Assembly: GCF_026013365.1 (NCBI RefSeq)
Contig: NZ_JAPDOE010000003.1
Coordinates: 62,001 to 126,000, forward strand
Direction of reading: 5' to 3'
Length of the DNA stretch: 64,000 bases
Origin: Paenibacillus sp. LS1
Lineage (GTDB): Bacteria; Bacillota; Bacilli; Paenibacillales; Paenibacillaceae
The position numbers and the translations under genes were made by a program. Below the pieces are notes generated by a model, which saw nothing but the letters and a program-made list of their open reading frames with translations, did not search any database and was not told the origin of the DNA. The number at the start of each line of letters is the position of its first letter. Position 1 is the first letter of the stretch. This document shows, one piece after another, positions 27,015 to 36,735 of the stretch.

Positions 27015-27197
27015 CCATCCAATCTATACAGTCTACGTTCTCAGGTTTGATGTTCACTATACATTTCATCATTCATATGGATGATGAAGCTTCTTTAGCA
27101 ACTCCCTCCCAGTATAACGTACATCTTCGATGAACACCGTTGTCAATTTGAAGAAATTATTGCACACGAACTGACTTCCACTCCAATCAAAATTAAA

Positions 27198-27238
27198 TCA
27201 AAAAAGCACACCTCGACCTCTTATGGTCTTGGTGTGCT
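27198..27238 (-). terminator. Intrinsic terminator of the HNH gene
   Basis: On the minus strand, AGCACACC...GGTGTGCT with an inner GACC/GGTC pair, followed by TTTTTTGA. It lies 37 bp past the stop. Confidence 0.85.
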
Positions 27239-27274
27239 CTTCATATCGAAACCCCGATCCTTCTTTGGGGGTAT

Positions 27275-28924
27275 TTATCCTTCTTCCAGCTGCGCTTCTT
27301 CCTGCATTGCCAGTTCAATCAGTTCTGCCTGATGGGCAGCATTCCACTCAGGAATACCTGAGTTCATGAACTCTTCGGCATCCATAGCTGCTTTGGACTG
27401 GTTGCACAGATTACAGGCGCAGACACAGTTAAGCGGGGTGGTATGTCCACCTTTGGCACGCGGTAGCAGATGGTCAATCGTATCTCCATACGATCCACAG
27501 AAGTAACAGGTGTAGTGATCCCGGGTCAGAATATACCGCTTGAAATCCTTGTTGCTGAACAATCGGCGAATTGTGTACCGATTGACCACCACAGCTGCTT
27601 TTTCCTTGACCAGCGTAACCGCAAGCTCCATGTCCACTTCCTGATGCCAACGACGCCCCTTGTCCGTCTTGCCGCGCATCCGCACCATGCCTTGCCGGTT
27701 GGTCCGGAGCGAAGCCGGATCTTCCGGGTCAATGGCTACCGGGGCCGCCGGCGTCTGACGGCGAGGACGGCCGTCCATGCCAGCTGCGTGACTGCGGCTG
27801 GCATGCGCGGGTCGCTGCCCGGATGTACCGCGGGCAGCGTCTTCGCCGTTCGCCTTGGGCGCACGCTCCTTGCGCGCCTGGCGCGGCTTGGACCCTGGCG
27901 AGCCAGGCTGGCGCACGGGCGCAGGAGGCCCTGCCTCCGCAGCAGCCCCCGGCGCTTGCCCAGGCTCGCGCCTGGTGGCGGCAGGCTGTGCCTCCGCCGC
28001 CGAAGGTGCAGCGACCGTGGTGGCATCGCCACGGTCGCTCAGGGCCGGCGCATGGGCCTCAGCAGCTATGCTGCGGGCCTGCCCTGCGCCGGGCGCGAGC
28101 GCGGCAGCACGCTTGCGGCGCCGCTTGCGCTTGCGTTTGGCTGCGGTCGGTTGATCCGCAGCCATGGGCTCTGCTGCCGGGCCTTGCGGCGCAGCTGGCA
28201 GCAGAGCTTGGGCCGCCGCAGTCTGCTCGGCGGCCTGCACTGCAGCGGCTGCTCGTGCGCCAGCCCGCTGCGCAGTGCCCTTTTTATTCGCAGAAGCATG
28301 GGCCTGCGAATGCTCTTCCCCACGCCAGCGCTCGCCTGGCTGTGGCTCAGCTGGTTCAATCAATACCTCATCTGCCGAGCCCTCATGCTCTAAGCTCGGT
28401 TTCGCTTGCTCATTGCCTGTCAGTCCATCTGAACGCTTACTCTTCCTCCGTCTTCTCCGCTTCTTCCGCTTACCCGAAGAAGAGACTAAGGTAGTCACCA
28501 AGTCAGCATGTTCATCGTCATTCGCAGACGTCGAGCCTACTGACGATTGAGACACCAGATGTCTGTCTGAAGACGACTCGGTAGCAGATCCCTGCTCTAC
28601 GCCATGAGAGTTCCGACCGCCTTCATTTTCCACAGAGGCAAACGGTCCCACAGTAACATCATGCGTCTCCAAGCCATTCCGCTGACGTTCGATCTGTTCA
28701 TTCGTTTGACGGTTCACGCTTGAACTGATTTCATGATCAGCCTGTCCACCAAGCTGTCGACAGCTACGGCAGGCTCCCCGTCTGGCTCCGGGACCTGCCC
28801 GCTTTCCGGTTCTGCGCCGGAATTCGGACATAGGTCGCTGTTGTCCGCAATACATACATGTCTTGGTCAGTCGCGCTTCTTGTTCCGTCTTTCCTTGCCG
28901 GAAAGGGGCTGGACCCGTCTCCAT
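27275..28924 (-). CDS. HNH endonuclease with N-terminal zinc ribbon and a long Ala/Arg-rich linker
   Basis: A 549-residue protein with three parts. Residues about 20-60 hold a CxxC...CxxC ribbon (CMYCGQ ... CRSCRQ) with a basic centre. Residues about 60-410 are low complexity: Ser/Glu-rich, then KRKKRRRRRKSKR-type basic clusters and long Ala/Pro/Gln stretches at 70% or higher GC by eye. The C-terminal about 130 residues form an HNH nuclease, with CYFCGS, the DH pair in DTIDHLLPRAKGG, CVCACNLCNQSK and the preceding RDHYT. The HNH type resembles the RecA-like/5-methylcytosine restriction-associated nucleases used in housekeeping contexts. The GAGGTGACAAC box fixes the start at 28924. A small CxxC protein gene lies 44 bp upstream. 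The linker may bind nucleic acid. Confidence 0.75.
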   Translation of the reverse strand: METGPAPFRQGKTEQEARLTKTCMYCGQQRPMSEFRRRTGKRAGPGARRGACRSCRQLGGQADHEISSSVNRQTNEQIERQRNGLETHDVTVGPFASVENEGGRNSHGVEQGSATESSSDRHLVSQSSVGSTSANDDEHADLVTTLVSSSGKRKKRRRRRKSKRSDGLTGNEQAKPSLEHEGSADEVLIEPAEPQPGERWRGEEHSQAHASANKKGTAQRAGARAAAAVQAAEQTAAAQALLPAAPQGPAAEPMAADQPTAAKRKRKRRRKRAAALAPGAGQARSIAAEAHAPALSDRGDATTVAAPSAAEAQPAATRREPGQAPGAAAEAGPPAPVRQPGSPGSKPRQARKERAPKANGEDAARGTSGQRPAHASRSHAAGMDGRPRRQTPAAPVAIDPEDPASLRTNRQGMVRMRGKTDKGRRWHQEVDMELAVTLVKEKAAVVVNRYTIRRLFSNKDFKRYILTRDHYTCYFCGSYGDTIDHLLPRAKGGHTTPLNCVCACNLCNQSKAAMDAEEFMNSGIPEWNAAHQAELIELAMQEEAQLEEG

Positions 28925-28968
28925 GTTGTCACCTCGGTTCCGTATGAATCCGGTTTCTTTCTATTGTA

Positions 28969-29118
28969 TCACATCTGCTCGCGAACACCCTCATGGCCAA
29001 AGGCCTGATAATCTTTCGAATTGTACTCCTGATTCTGTTCATTGCATTCGTGAAGAATGTGTTCCACATATTCCAATATATCTTGCATCGGTCTCCCGCA
29101 TTTTTCGCATGTTGTCAT
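28969..29118 (-). CDS. Small zinc-ribbon-like protein, 49 residues
   Basis: A 49-residue frame starting MTTCEKCGRPMQDILEY, with a CxxC knuckle at Cys4/Cys7 and further potential metal ligands His20, His23 and Cys25. The C-terminus is acidic and polar. ATG 29118 has AAGGTG 6-7 nt upstream, and the gene ends 44 bp before the HNH gene in the same direction, so the two probably form one operon. The shared CxxC theme with the HNH N-terminus may be meaningful (inference). I do not recognise a named family. Confidence 0.6.
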   Translation of the reverse strand: MTTCEKCGRPMQDILEYVEHILHECNEQNQEYNSKDYQAFGHEGVREQM

Positions 29119-29230
29119 TATTTTCACCTTAATCCTGTCATTCATAATGTATTATCGTTCCGCCTTATGATTACCCCTCGTACATATAAAAGAAACACTC
29201 GTTCCCCACTTCTCGCATATCTGCATACAT

Positions 29231-29278
29231 AAAAAAACCGCTTCCTGCTCTCCCCTAAGGTCGACCAAGAAACGGTTT
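29231..29278 (-). terminator. Intrinsic terminator of the acyltransferase gene
   Basis: On the minus strand, AAACCGTTTCTTG pairs with CAGGAAGCGGTTT and is followed by TTTTA, 26 bp after the stop. Confidence 0.75.
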
Positions 29279-29303
29279 ATTATTCCTATATTGGGAATAC
29301 ATC

Positions 29304-30479
29304 TTAACGAACATCCAATTGCCCCGAGTTCTGTTGTGGTGCCAGACGTGGTTTCGGTTTTGGCAGATTGCCGAAGATCACCCATGCATATGGAACGAAC
29401 CTTGCCGTCAATCCAACGACGATCCACGAAGCGATCAGAGCTACACCAAATCCTCCGGCATACCACAGATGCACTAACCAAGACACTCCTGTTTGCGGCG
29501 GATAATTCCGATACACCAGCAGGAAGAATGGATGAATCAGATAGATACCAAAGGACAGTGCCCCAAGCCGATTCAGCGGCTTAACGATCAGAGACGGCCC
29601 TTTGCGGTAGAGCAGATAGGCAATCTGGATGAGTACGAGCGCACAAGCAAAGGTATGCACATTCCAGAAGAATTCATACCACAGCGTGTTATACGTTGCG
29701 ATCTTCAGACGCAGCTGATAATAGATGTACACATGACCCAGTCCAGCAATGATCCACACCGCCCAGAGCAGAATCCATGAAGCTATGCGCCCTTTAGTGG
29801 CATTGGCCCGACTGATGACGAACCATTGCTTGATTTTAGGGAAATACACCCCGATGAATGCCCCCAGCATGAAATAGGAAAAGTAAGAGAACGCCCAGCT
29901 TCCCTTATTAGGGACCTGGAATCCATATTTATTACTTACGATAAATGTCCATTGAATCAATAATCCAATCGGTACAGACCATTTGACCACGGAAGGATAC
30001 TTTTTGAGCAGCCATAACACCAAGGGGAATAACAGATAGAATTGCATGTTAATAAACACAAAGTACAGATGCGTATATGCCTTACCCGTAAACAATTTCG
30101 TAATGAAACTTACAGCCGATTCGCCAAACGGTCGGCCCTGGTAATGCGTGAAATGCAGAATAACAAAATACATCAATGAGAACAGGAAATACGGAAGCAA
30201 AATATACACAAATCTTTTTTTGTAAAAATTACTTACGAGTTTCTTGTCCAGTGGACGAGAATAATAGTTATAGAACAGCACGAAACTGCTCATAAAAATA
30301 AAGGTTGGCGTACCATATTTCATAAAGATATTAATAAAATTGTACAGCCAGTAATAGCCCGAACCGGTCATGTCCACCGTCGCGTAAGAAGTGGAATGCA
30401 CGCATAGTACGCCGATAATCGCCATGGCACGTACCAGATTCAGCTCCGGAATTCGCTCTCTTTTCAGTGTTTCACTCAT
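29304..30479 (-). CDS. Membrane acyltransferase (acyltransferase 3 family)
   Basis: A 391-residue polytopic protein with about ten membrane segments. The N-terminal family block is IPELNLVRAMAIIGVLCVHST, with the catalytic-type His in VHST, and RPLDKKLVSNFYKKRFVYILLPYF follows; a later block is GALSFGIYLIHPFFL. The family moves acetyl or succinyl groups onto extracellular polysaccharides, teichoic acids or lipids. The substrate cannot be inferred here. I start at ATG 30479 with AAGGAG 10 nt upstream; GTG 30485 is an alternative. It is a single-gene unit with its own terminator. Confidence 0.85.
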   Translation of the reverse strand: MSETLKRERIPELNLVRAMAIIGVLCVHSTSYATVDMTGSGYYWLYNFINIFMKYGTPTFIFMSSFVLFYNYYSRPLDKKLVSNFYKKRFVYILLPYFLFSLMYFVILHFTHYQGRPFGESAVSFITKLFTGKAYTHLYFVFINMQFYLLFPLVLWLLKKYPSVVKWSVPIGLLIQWTFIVSNKYGFQVPNKGSWAFSYFSYFMLGAFIGVYFPKIKQWFVISRANATKGRIASWILLWAVWIIAGLGHVYIYYQLRLKIATYNTLWYEFFWNVHTFACALVLIQIAYLLYRKGPSLIVKPLNRLGALSFGIYLIHPFFLLVYRNYPPQTGVSWLVHLWYAGGFGVALIASWIVVGLTARFVPYAWVIFGNLPKPKPRLAPQQNSGQLDVR

Positions 30480-30642
30480 GTTCACGTTTCTCCTTCATGT
30501 GTTCGTCAATATGTCAGATATGACTTAATACAATAAAAGCTCTCTATCTATTAAAAGCCATAATGCTTAAGATGGGTAGTCCATTTTCTTAACAATTCCT
30601 AAATTTTCATCATATTTCACACTATTTTCATGTCTATATATG

Positions 30643-30670
30643 TAAAAAAGACCGCGAGTACGCGGTCTTT
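30643..30670 (-). terminator. Intrinsic terminator of the photolyase gene
   Basis: AAAGACCGCG (30647-30656) and CGCGGTCTTT (30661-30670) form a perfect stem with a 4-nt loop. On the minus strand it is followed by TTTTTAC. Confidence 0.85.
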
Positions 30671-30762
30671 GGGAACATCCTGATTTCAACCAAATGATTG
30701 TTGGTTCAACCGGATGAGATTGGTATATTTGGGTGTGGACACGAACCAGCCCCTGACGGATT

Positions 30763-32109
30763 CTACTTCTGGCGACTTGCCAGAATCTGTTTATACACCT
30801 CAATCGCCGCCTGTCTCGATGCCTTCAGATCGACAATGGCATCCTTGCGCGGCTGATGGATGTCCTTGCTATGCAGATCCTTCAGCTCAGGCAACCACTT
30901 CCGAATATAATCGCCCTGCGGATCATATTTCTCGGATTGAGTCACTGGATTGTTCACGCGAAAATACGGAGCTGCATTCTCGCCGAGCGAAGCACACCAT
31001 AGCCAATTACCACGATTCTGAATGTTATCATAGTCACGCAACTTGCGCCTGAAATAGGCTTCACCCAAGGTGAACGGGCATTGCAGGTTTTTGGTGAGAA
31101 ACATCGCCGTGAGAATCCGCAGCCGGTTCGGCATATGTCCGGTTTCGTTCAGTTCCGTCATCGCTGCATCAATAATCGGAATACCTGTCTCCGCCTTGCA
31201 CCAACGTTCGAAATGACCATCATGCAGAGCCGAGAGATCGTACACCTTTTCATATGTAAAATAGTGACTCTCATAGACCGCTCGATACAGGTAGAAGTCG
31301 CGGAAGCACAACTGTCTGATCCATTCCCCAGCCTCGGCTGTGCGATTCGCTGCATCATACATTTTGCGGATAGACACTGCTCCCACCGCAACATATGAGC
31401 TAAGATGACTCGGCTCGTAAGCCTCATATTCGTCCCGATGCTCACCATATTCAGCAATTCGATCCGATAAGAATTGATCCAGCAGCAGATGCGGGTCCTC
31501 TTCATCCGAGCCACTGGACTCCAGCATCTCCGGAGGTACCTGCATCGCATCCGGCCATTCAATCTGTCGATCACTCACCTTCAACTCTGCAACCGTTGTT
31601 GCCGAGGGAGGGTTAGGATGTTCATTCATGAATTCCACCCACCGCCGGTGGAAAGCTGCAAATACTTTATAAGGCTCCGACTTGCCTGTAAAATTAGCAA
31701 ATCCATTCAGATCCATCAGCAAATGATCCGTCAGTTGCGTGAACGAAACCTCATGCGCCTCCGTGACTTTGCGTATGCCCCTATCCCGCTCGATTGCATA
31801 TGGTGTCATGTCCCGGTGGACCACAATCTCGTCAATCTCGCCTTTGAATTCGTTCAGGATGAAATCAACCACTTCAGCTGGTTTGCCGTAAGCAACATGT
31901 AGTTTTCGTTTGGCTTCAAGATACTGCCTGCCTAGCCCCGCTGCATGCTTCCTAAAATTCACACCACTGTGTTCCTTCTCTCGGCCTTGCCGCAGGAGAA
32001 ATGCATCATAGATGAGAACATGCACACTCTCTTCTTCGTGTTCCCGCAAATAATCGAATGCAGCCAGATCATCGGTACGCAGATCTTTGCGGTGTATGAA
32101 TAACTTCAT
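30763..32109 (-). CDS. phr: Deoxyribodipyrimidine photolyase (class I cryptochrome/photolyase family)
   Basis: A 448-residue flavoprotein that repairs pyrimidine dimers in blue light. The N-terminal antenna-binding alpha/beta domain starts MKLFIHRKDLRTDD. The C-terminal helical FAD domain shows PSHLSSYVAVGAVS, WIRQLCFRDFY, ETGIPIIDAAMTELNETGHMPNRLR, the FAD-pocket region RDYDNIQNRGNWLWCASLGENAAPYFR and PQGDYIRKWLPEL. These follow class I CPD photolyases. The start is at 32109, just behind the SARP-like regulator gene (27 bp gap, same strand). It is thus the last gene of a possible operon with that regulator and the hybrid kinase. Confidence 0.9.
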   Translation of the reverse strand: MKLFIHRKDLRTDDLAAFDYLREHEEESVHVLIYDAFLLRQGREKEHSGVNFRKHAAGLGRQYLEAKRKLHVAYGKPAEVVDFILNEFKGEIDEIVVHRDMTPYAIERDRGIRKVTEAHEVSFTQLTDHLLMDLNGFANFTGKSEPYKVFAAFHRRWVEFMNEHPNPPSATTVAELKVSDRQIEWPDAMQVPPEMLESSGSDEEDPHLLLDQFLSDRIAEYGEHRDEYEAYEPSHLSSYVAVGAVSIRKMYDAANRTAEAGEWIRQLCFRDFYLYRAVYESHYFTYEKVYDLSALHDGHFERWCKAETGIPIIDAAMTELNETGHMPNRLRILTAMFLTKNLQCPFTLGEAYFRRKLRDYDNIQNRGNWLWCASLGENAAPYFRVNNPVTQSEKYDPQGDYIRKWLPELKDLHSKDIHQPRKDAIVDLKASRQAAIEVYKQILASRQK

Positions 32110-32136
32110 GCCTCACCTTCCTATCTGAAATTAAGG

Positions 32137-33300
32137 TTATTTGTCCGTCAGGTTCTGATATAACCTGCTTGTTTCGGGCTCCGGCTCATGTCCCAGATCT
32201 TCGTCCAGGGTTAATGTAAATGAATGATATAAACGAAGTATGCCTTGTTGATCATCTATGGATGCATACACTTCCATCATGAGTCGACAGATTTCTTCCG
32301 AATAAGGTTCCCGTTCCTGCAATATCGTTAATTGCTCAATCGCTTCCCTACCCCGACCATGCATCATGTCCCATCTCGCAATATCCATAACCAGCCCTGT
32401 ATACTTGCGTCTGAGTTCCCTTGCTTTGGCCTGCGCCCAATGATAATCATGCTCTTCCAGATAATCGGCACGATAGAGTGGGATCATATGTCTCAGGTCA
32501 TCAACATTGTCTGATGTAATGACGTTGTAGACCATGGCTTTTTCGAATTGTTCCACATCACTCACCAGATTGCCTGATAACAGACGATAGCGGTTCATAT
32601 TGTACTCCAGCTTGCCTGTCATGTTCCATTCCTTAAGCAGCTTTCGAATCTGGTACACGGAAGTATGTAGATGGGTTAGTCCCTTCTCCTGGGAAACATC
32701 ACCCCACAGCTTATCCAGCAGAATCTCTTTGCTTACCCACTCTTCCCTGTGATGAAACAAAAAAGCAAACAATTCCTGCGATTTGGTTGTACGCCACTTA
32801 TGCTTCTTAGCACCCTGATCCAGAGTTCTATAGATATCCAGATGTTTGAACGTAAGCAGCCCCGGCACTTCGGTGTCCAACTCCACAGATACAGATTCCG
32901 ATTCCTGCACCTCGGCGGTGGCTGCAACTTGGGAATGATGCGACATGATGCCCGCAATCCGATCAATGGTTTTGGCTAATCGTGTGGAGCTTACCGGTTT
33001 CAGTACATAATCCAGTGCATGCAGCTCGAATGCCTCTACCGCATGATCGGCGTAAGCTGTCACAAAGATAATACGAATACTCTGATCCAATTGCTGTATA
33101 TATTCAGCCGCTTCCAGGCCATTCATCTCCGGCATTCCGATGTCCAAAAATACAACATCCACACGTTCGTTTGCCAGAAAATGAAGACCATCGCGCGCTG
33201 TTGAAAAACATTGCACGGGTGTAATTCGTCCGTCCGTTTGAAGAAGGCGCTCCAGATGAAGCTGCGCCGGCTTCTCGTCATCAATCACAATGGCTCTCAC
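32137..33300 (-). CDS. Response regulator with receiver and BTAD (SARP-like) output
   Basis: A 387-residue regulator. The receiver (about 1-120) has IDDE, phospho-acceptor Asp53 in VFLDIGMPEMNG and KPVSS. The linker is about 121-165. A winged helix (about 165-245) is followed by a bacterial transcriptional-activator helical domain (about 250-385, ELRRKYTGLVMDIARWDMMHGRGREAIEQL, then TPR-like repeats). This receiver-OmpR-like-BTAD layout is typical of Paenibacillus regulators paired with 7TMR-DISM hybrid kinases. The start is GTG 33300, with AGGAGG 11 nt upstream; an ATG closer by is out of frame. The partner kinase gene ends 99 bp upstream. Confidence 0.85.
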   Translation of the reverse strand: MRAIVIDDEKPAQLHLERLLQTDGRITPVQCFSTARDGLHFLANERVDVVFLDIGMPEMNGLEAAEYIQQLDQSIRIIFVTAYADHAVEAFELHALDYVLKPVSSTRLAKTIDRIAGIMSHHSQVAATAEVQESESVSVELDTEVPGLLTFKHLDIYRTLDQGAKKHKWRTTKSQELFAFLFHHREEWVSKEILLDKLWGDVSQEKGLTHLHTSVYQIRKLLKEWNMTGKLEYNMNRYRLLSGNLVSDVEQFEKAMVYNVITSDNVDDLRHMIPLYRADYLEEHDYHWAQAKARELRRKYTGLVMDIARWDMMHGRGREAIEQLTILQEREPYSEEICRLMMEVYASIDDQQGILRLYHSFTLTLDEDLGHEPEPETSRLYQNLTDK

Positions 33301-33399
33301 CGTTCATTTAGCCTCCTGCCATGAAAGATTCAATAGGAATACCGTTTTTATCGGCATCCGCTTATTAGTCTGTTAACCATAATTGCTCAACTCGGCACA

Positions 33400-36300
33400 T
33401 TATTTGGAATAATTCACCTTTTGCACAGGGATACGGAATCGGATCTGCGTACCTTGACCCACATGGCTATGAATCTCCAGTCCCTGACCATAGAGAGACA
33501 TCAGGCGACGGTTTATATTTTGCAACCCGACACCTCCCGGACCTTCAGTTCGTCCAGACTTCACCTGAGCCATACGCTCAGGGGGGATACCGACGCCATC
33601 ATCCTGAACCTGGACGACCACATGCTCGCTCTCTTTGAAAACTCTAAGATGAACTGTCCCGCCTGCTGCCCGCTCCATTACGCCATGGCGAATGGCATTC
33701 TCCACAAGCGGTTGGATGCTGAGAGGCGGCAGATACAGATGCACATCCGGTTCCACCTCATACTCGACCACCAGTCTTTCCTCAAATCTGGCCTGTTCCA
33801 GATGCACATAAGACTCCACCAATTCCAGTTCTTTGGTCAAAGGAACAAGCTGTTCCCTGTTCTGGAAGTCAAAGCTTCCACGCAGGTAATGACTCAATTC
33901 AATCAGCAGATCGGTTGCTTTGTCCGGATTCACTGCACAGGTCGCGATAATGACATTGAGTGCATTGTATAGAAAGTGCGGCTTGATCTGTGCCTGTAAA
34001 AAGGCCATCTCGGTCCGAATAGCCTCCTGCACAGAACTCCGCATCTCAATTAACGTCCGAACCCGGGCACGCAATTCACCGGCATCCACCGGTTTGCTCA
34101 GGAAGTCATTGGCCCCCGCCTGGAACCCATGCTTGATATCCTCAGGCAACCCACGGGCGGTCAGCATCAAAATCGGCAGCTCTGACAAGGAACTGTGCTC
34201 GCGCAGCTTGCGACATAACTCAAGCCCAGACATTTTGGGCATCATCCAGTCCGTAATGACAAGATCGATCGACGGGAATTGTTCACGGAGTTTTAATGCA
34301 GTGAGTCCGCTGTCCGCTGCGATTACACGGTAACGTTCCGTGGACAACAGATTCAACAATACCTGTCGATTCACGGGGTCATCGTCTACAATCAGAATTG
34401 TATGTTCTCCTTCCGAAAGATCATCCGGCTCATCCGATTCTCTTGTCACAAGCTCTTTAGCTCCTGTCCCCTGTGCGGCCACATAACGGGCGGCAACTGG
34501 TTTCGAATGAGCTTGCAGCAGCGGCAATTTGATAACGGGCAGGGTGAAATGAAAGGTAGAACCTTGCCCCGGCTCCGATTCTACCCAGATCTCGCCTCCG
34601 CCAAGCTCGACGAGTTTCCGAGTAATACTCAGACCGAGCCCGGTTCCATCATTCACTCGCTCCATTGTCCCGTTACTCTGCTCATAGGCTTGGAAGATAT
34701 CCTCTTGTTTGTCCAAGGCGATGCCTACCCCCGTATCTGCGACCGATACCCTCACCCGATCCCCATCGACACTGGCGTACAGCCGAATCTCACCCTGCTC
34801 AGTGTACTTATAGGCGTTACCCAACAGGTTATACAGAATCTGCCTGAGGCGATCTTCGTCAGCCTCTACGAGCGGCAATGACTGGGGCCATTGCTGAATC
34901 AGTAAAACTGGCTTGTCCTCGAACGTGAAACCCGAGACTTCAACTACAGTACGGGCAACCGATTCCAGATCGACAGCTACCCGTTTCAACTCGATCTCAC
35001 TATTTTTCAGTTTGGAAAAATCCAAAATGTCGTTAACCAACAGCGACAGCCGCTTACCGGTTGCTGTAATCATGGACAGATTCTTGGCTTGCTTGGGTGT
35101 GACCGCTCCGGCCGCACCTTCCAGCATGGATTGAGCAATATTAATGATGCCGTGCAGGGGGGTTCGCAGCTCATGAGACGTATTCGCCATGAACTCGTCC
35201 TTGAGACTGTCAATGGCGAGCAAACGCTCCGATAGAGCTTCCACGTCACGGAATGATTGTGCGAAGCGGATTGCGGTCACAATCATCTGGGCTAATACAA
35301 ATAATAAAAGTTCAATCAGCGCAAAGAACGCTGTATCTACGGCAGTGAACGCACCGAGCGTGTGCAATACAACAACCATGAGTATGCTCATCATGCTCAC
35401 CAGTGCAAAGTGACTATCATTCGGTCGTCCTTTTAACCAATAGAACATCGCTCGCAGCGTATAGAACATGACAACAAGCGAGATCAGTAACATGGGAAGC
35501 TCAAAAGACGAGAATAGGGTCGGAGGGAGCGTTAGGCCCACAATGGTCTGGGCAATGATTAGCACTACAGCAAGACGAACAAACCACTGATGAACCGCCC
35601 CTGGTACACGAGCATCCATATATCGAAGCAAAAAGTAATAAGCAAAGGCTGAACTAAGAAGCTGAATCCGAAGCATCTCATTGTTAGTCAGGAACGGTAC
35701 AAACGTTCCCAGTAACTTCTCCCCATGGGTCAAAGCGTAAAGTGCACCGGAAAGACTGAATAATCCAAGATAATGCAGTTCCTTCTCACTACGCCGCAAC
35801 CGAAACAGTAGCAGGAAGAAGGCGGCGGGCAAGATAAAGCCGAACAAAGTCATCAGATCCTTGAGCCAATCCTGTTGCTGGCTTTTCAGAATACTATGCT
35901 CGTCTCCAAACAAAATGGGCGCCACAATGCCCCCAGACGAATAACTATAATTCGATACTTGAATGATAATGTCAGCCGTATTGCTCTCAATGGACGTGAA
36001 TCCCGTAAAGGGCAGATTTAATTGCACATCCGTATCCGGGGTCATTCCCGGCAGTCCTTTGCCGCCAATCTCTTTACCATCGATAAATACCCGGTGGGCC
36101 ATACGTATATTCTGCGTGCGGATGCCGTAATCGTTTTTCATCGTTCGGGCTGTAAGCTGGACTTGCAGATGGTAGGTTCCGTACCCATGTGCTTGCCCCA
36201 AAGATTTGTTCCATCGGGCCGGAACTTGAGTGCCTGACGAAGGCGGCAATGGCTTGCGACCGGATACACTTGCTTCAATATCTGCCGGACTGAGCAACTG

Positions 36301-36495
36301 CCCAGGGTAGAAATCCCAGACACCCTTTAGAGACGCTGGACCCTTGCGATCAAAGTCCCACTGGGTCAGGTCAATTCTTCCATCCGCAGCCTGGGGGTTA
36401 CTCCGCTCACTAATTAACGTCTTGGCAATCCAGCCCAGTGGAACAATGACAATGCATATGAAACTTATGGTCAGCATAATCCAGTGTTTTCTCAT
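33400..36495 (-). CDS. 7TMR-DISM hybrid sensor with two kinase modules
   Basis: A 1031-residue membrane protein. After an N-terminal membrane anchor (about 8-27) comes an extracellular 7TMR-DISM-type sensor domain (about 45-200) with a jelly-roll look, then seven membrane segments (about 212-410). A HisKA domain with His441 (NTSHELRTPLHG) and HATPase (about 545-655, NLLGNAYKYT, DTGVGI, GTGLGLSI) follow. The receiver is about 698-815 with Asp749 (VITDWMMPKM). It ends in a second, LytS-type kinase module (about 828-1028) with His840 in QIKPHFLYN, a QPLVENAIRHG N box and DDGVGI. One protein therefore carries two different phospho-acceptor histidines and a receiver. The SARP-like regulator downstream is the likely target. 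Confidence 0.88.
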   Translation of the reverse strand: MRKHWIMLTISFICIVIVPLGWIAKTLISERSNPQAADGRIDLTQWDFDRKGPASLKGVWDFYPGQLLSPADIEASVSGRKPLPPSSGTQVPARWNKSLGQAHGYGTYHLQVQLTARTMKNDYGIRTQNIRMAHRVFIDGKEIGGKGLPGMTPDTDVQLNLPFTGFTSIESNTADIIIQVSNYSYSSGGIVAPILFGDEHSILKSQQQDWLKDLMTLFGFILPAAFFLLLFRLRRSEKELHYLGLFSLSGALYALTHGEKLLGTFVPFLTNNEMLRIQLLSSAFAYYFLLRYMDARVPGAVHQWFVRLAVVLIIAQTIVGLTLPPTLFSSFELPMLLISLVVMFYTLRAMFYWLKGRPNDSHFALVSMMSILMVVVLHTLGAFTAVDTAFFALIELLLFVLAQMIVTAIRFAQSFRDVEALSERLLAIDSLKDEFMANTSHELRTPLHGIINIAQSMLEGAAGAVTPKQAKNLSMITATGKRLSLLVNDILDFSKLKNSEIELKRVAVDLESVARTVVEVSGFTFEDKPVLLIQQWPQSLPLVEADEDRLRQILYNLLGNAYKYTEQGEIRLYASVDGDRVRVSVADTGVGIALDKQEDIFQAYEQSNGTMERVNDGTGLGLSITRKLVELGGGEIWVESEPGQGSTFHFTLPVIKLPLLQAHSKPVAARYVAAQGTGAKELVTRESDEPDDLSEGEHTILIVDDDPVNRQVLLNLLSTERYRVIAADSGLTALKLREQFPSIDLVITDWMMPKMSGLELCRKLREHSSLSELPILMLTARGLPEDIKHGFQAGANDFLSKPVDAGELRARVRTLIEMRSSVQEAIRTEMAFLQAQIKPHFLYNALNVIIATCAVNPDKATDLLIELSHYLRGSFDFQNREQLVPLTKELELVESYVHLEQARFEERLVVEYEVEPDVHLYLPPLSIQPLVENAIRHGVMERAAGGTVHLRVFKESEHVVVQVQDDGVGIPPERMAQVKSGRTEGPGGVGLQNINRRLMSLYGQGLEIHSHVGQGTQIRFRIPVQKVNYSK

Positions 36496-36735
36496 CTATG
36501 TATTCCTTCCATCCACAATGGCGGGAGACGTCTAATTTTGTCGATTTATCACTATAATTCATGTTACACGTTTCTGGTGCTCACGGAAATAGTTTCCGTA
36601 TCATAATCGGTCAACTTCGTTATAATTTGAAGGATTTCTATCTGTTTCCGCTAGATCTTGGTACACCAAGGAACCCCAGGCCGAATTTCACCGGAATGAA
36701 CGGGCGAAATGGCCTGAGGTTGATTGAATGAAGAT

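Noticed and set aside
26701..27072. A 123-codon minus-strand frame overlapping the TVP38 gene
   Set aside because: It is out of frame with the conserved TVP38 protein and has no family features.
27470..28393. Long plus-strand frames opposite the HNH gene
   Set aside because: They arise from the GC-rich low-complexity linker, which lacks stops in all frames. The minus-strand frame has both zinc modules and a ribosome binding site.
28993..29232. A 79-codon hydrophobic plus-strand frame near the HNH gene
   Set aside because: It is antisense to the small CxxC gene, which has a better start context and motif.
36670..36720. Hairpin CAGGCC...GGCCTG downstream of the broken AHSA1 gene as a terminator
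   Set aside because: The stem is imperfect and no T tract follows on either strand. I did not list it.
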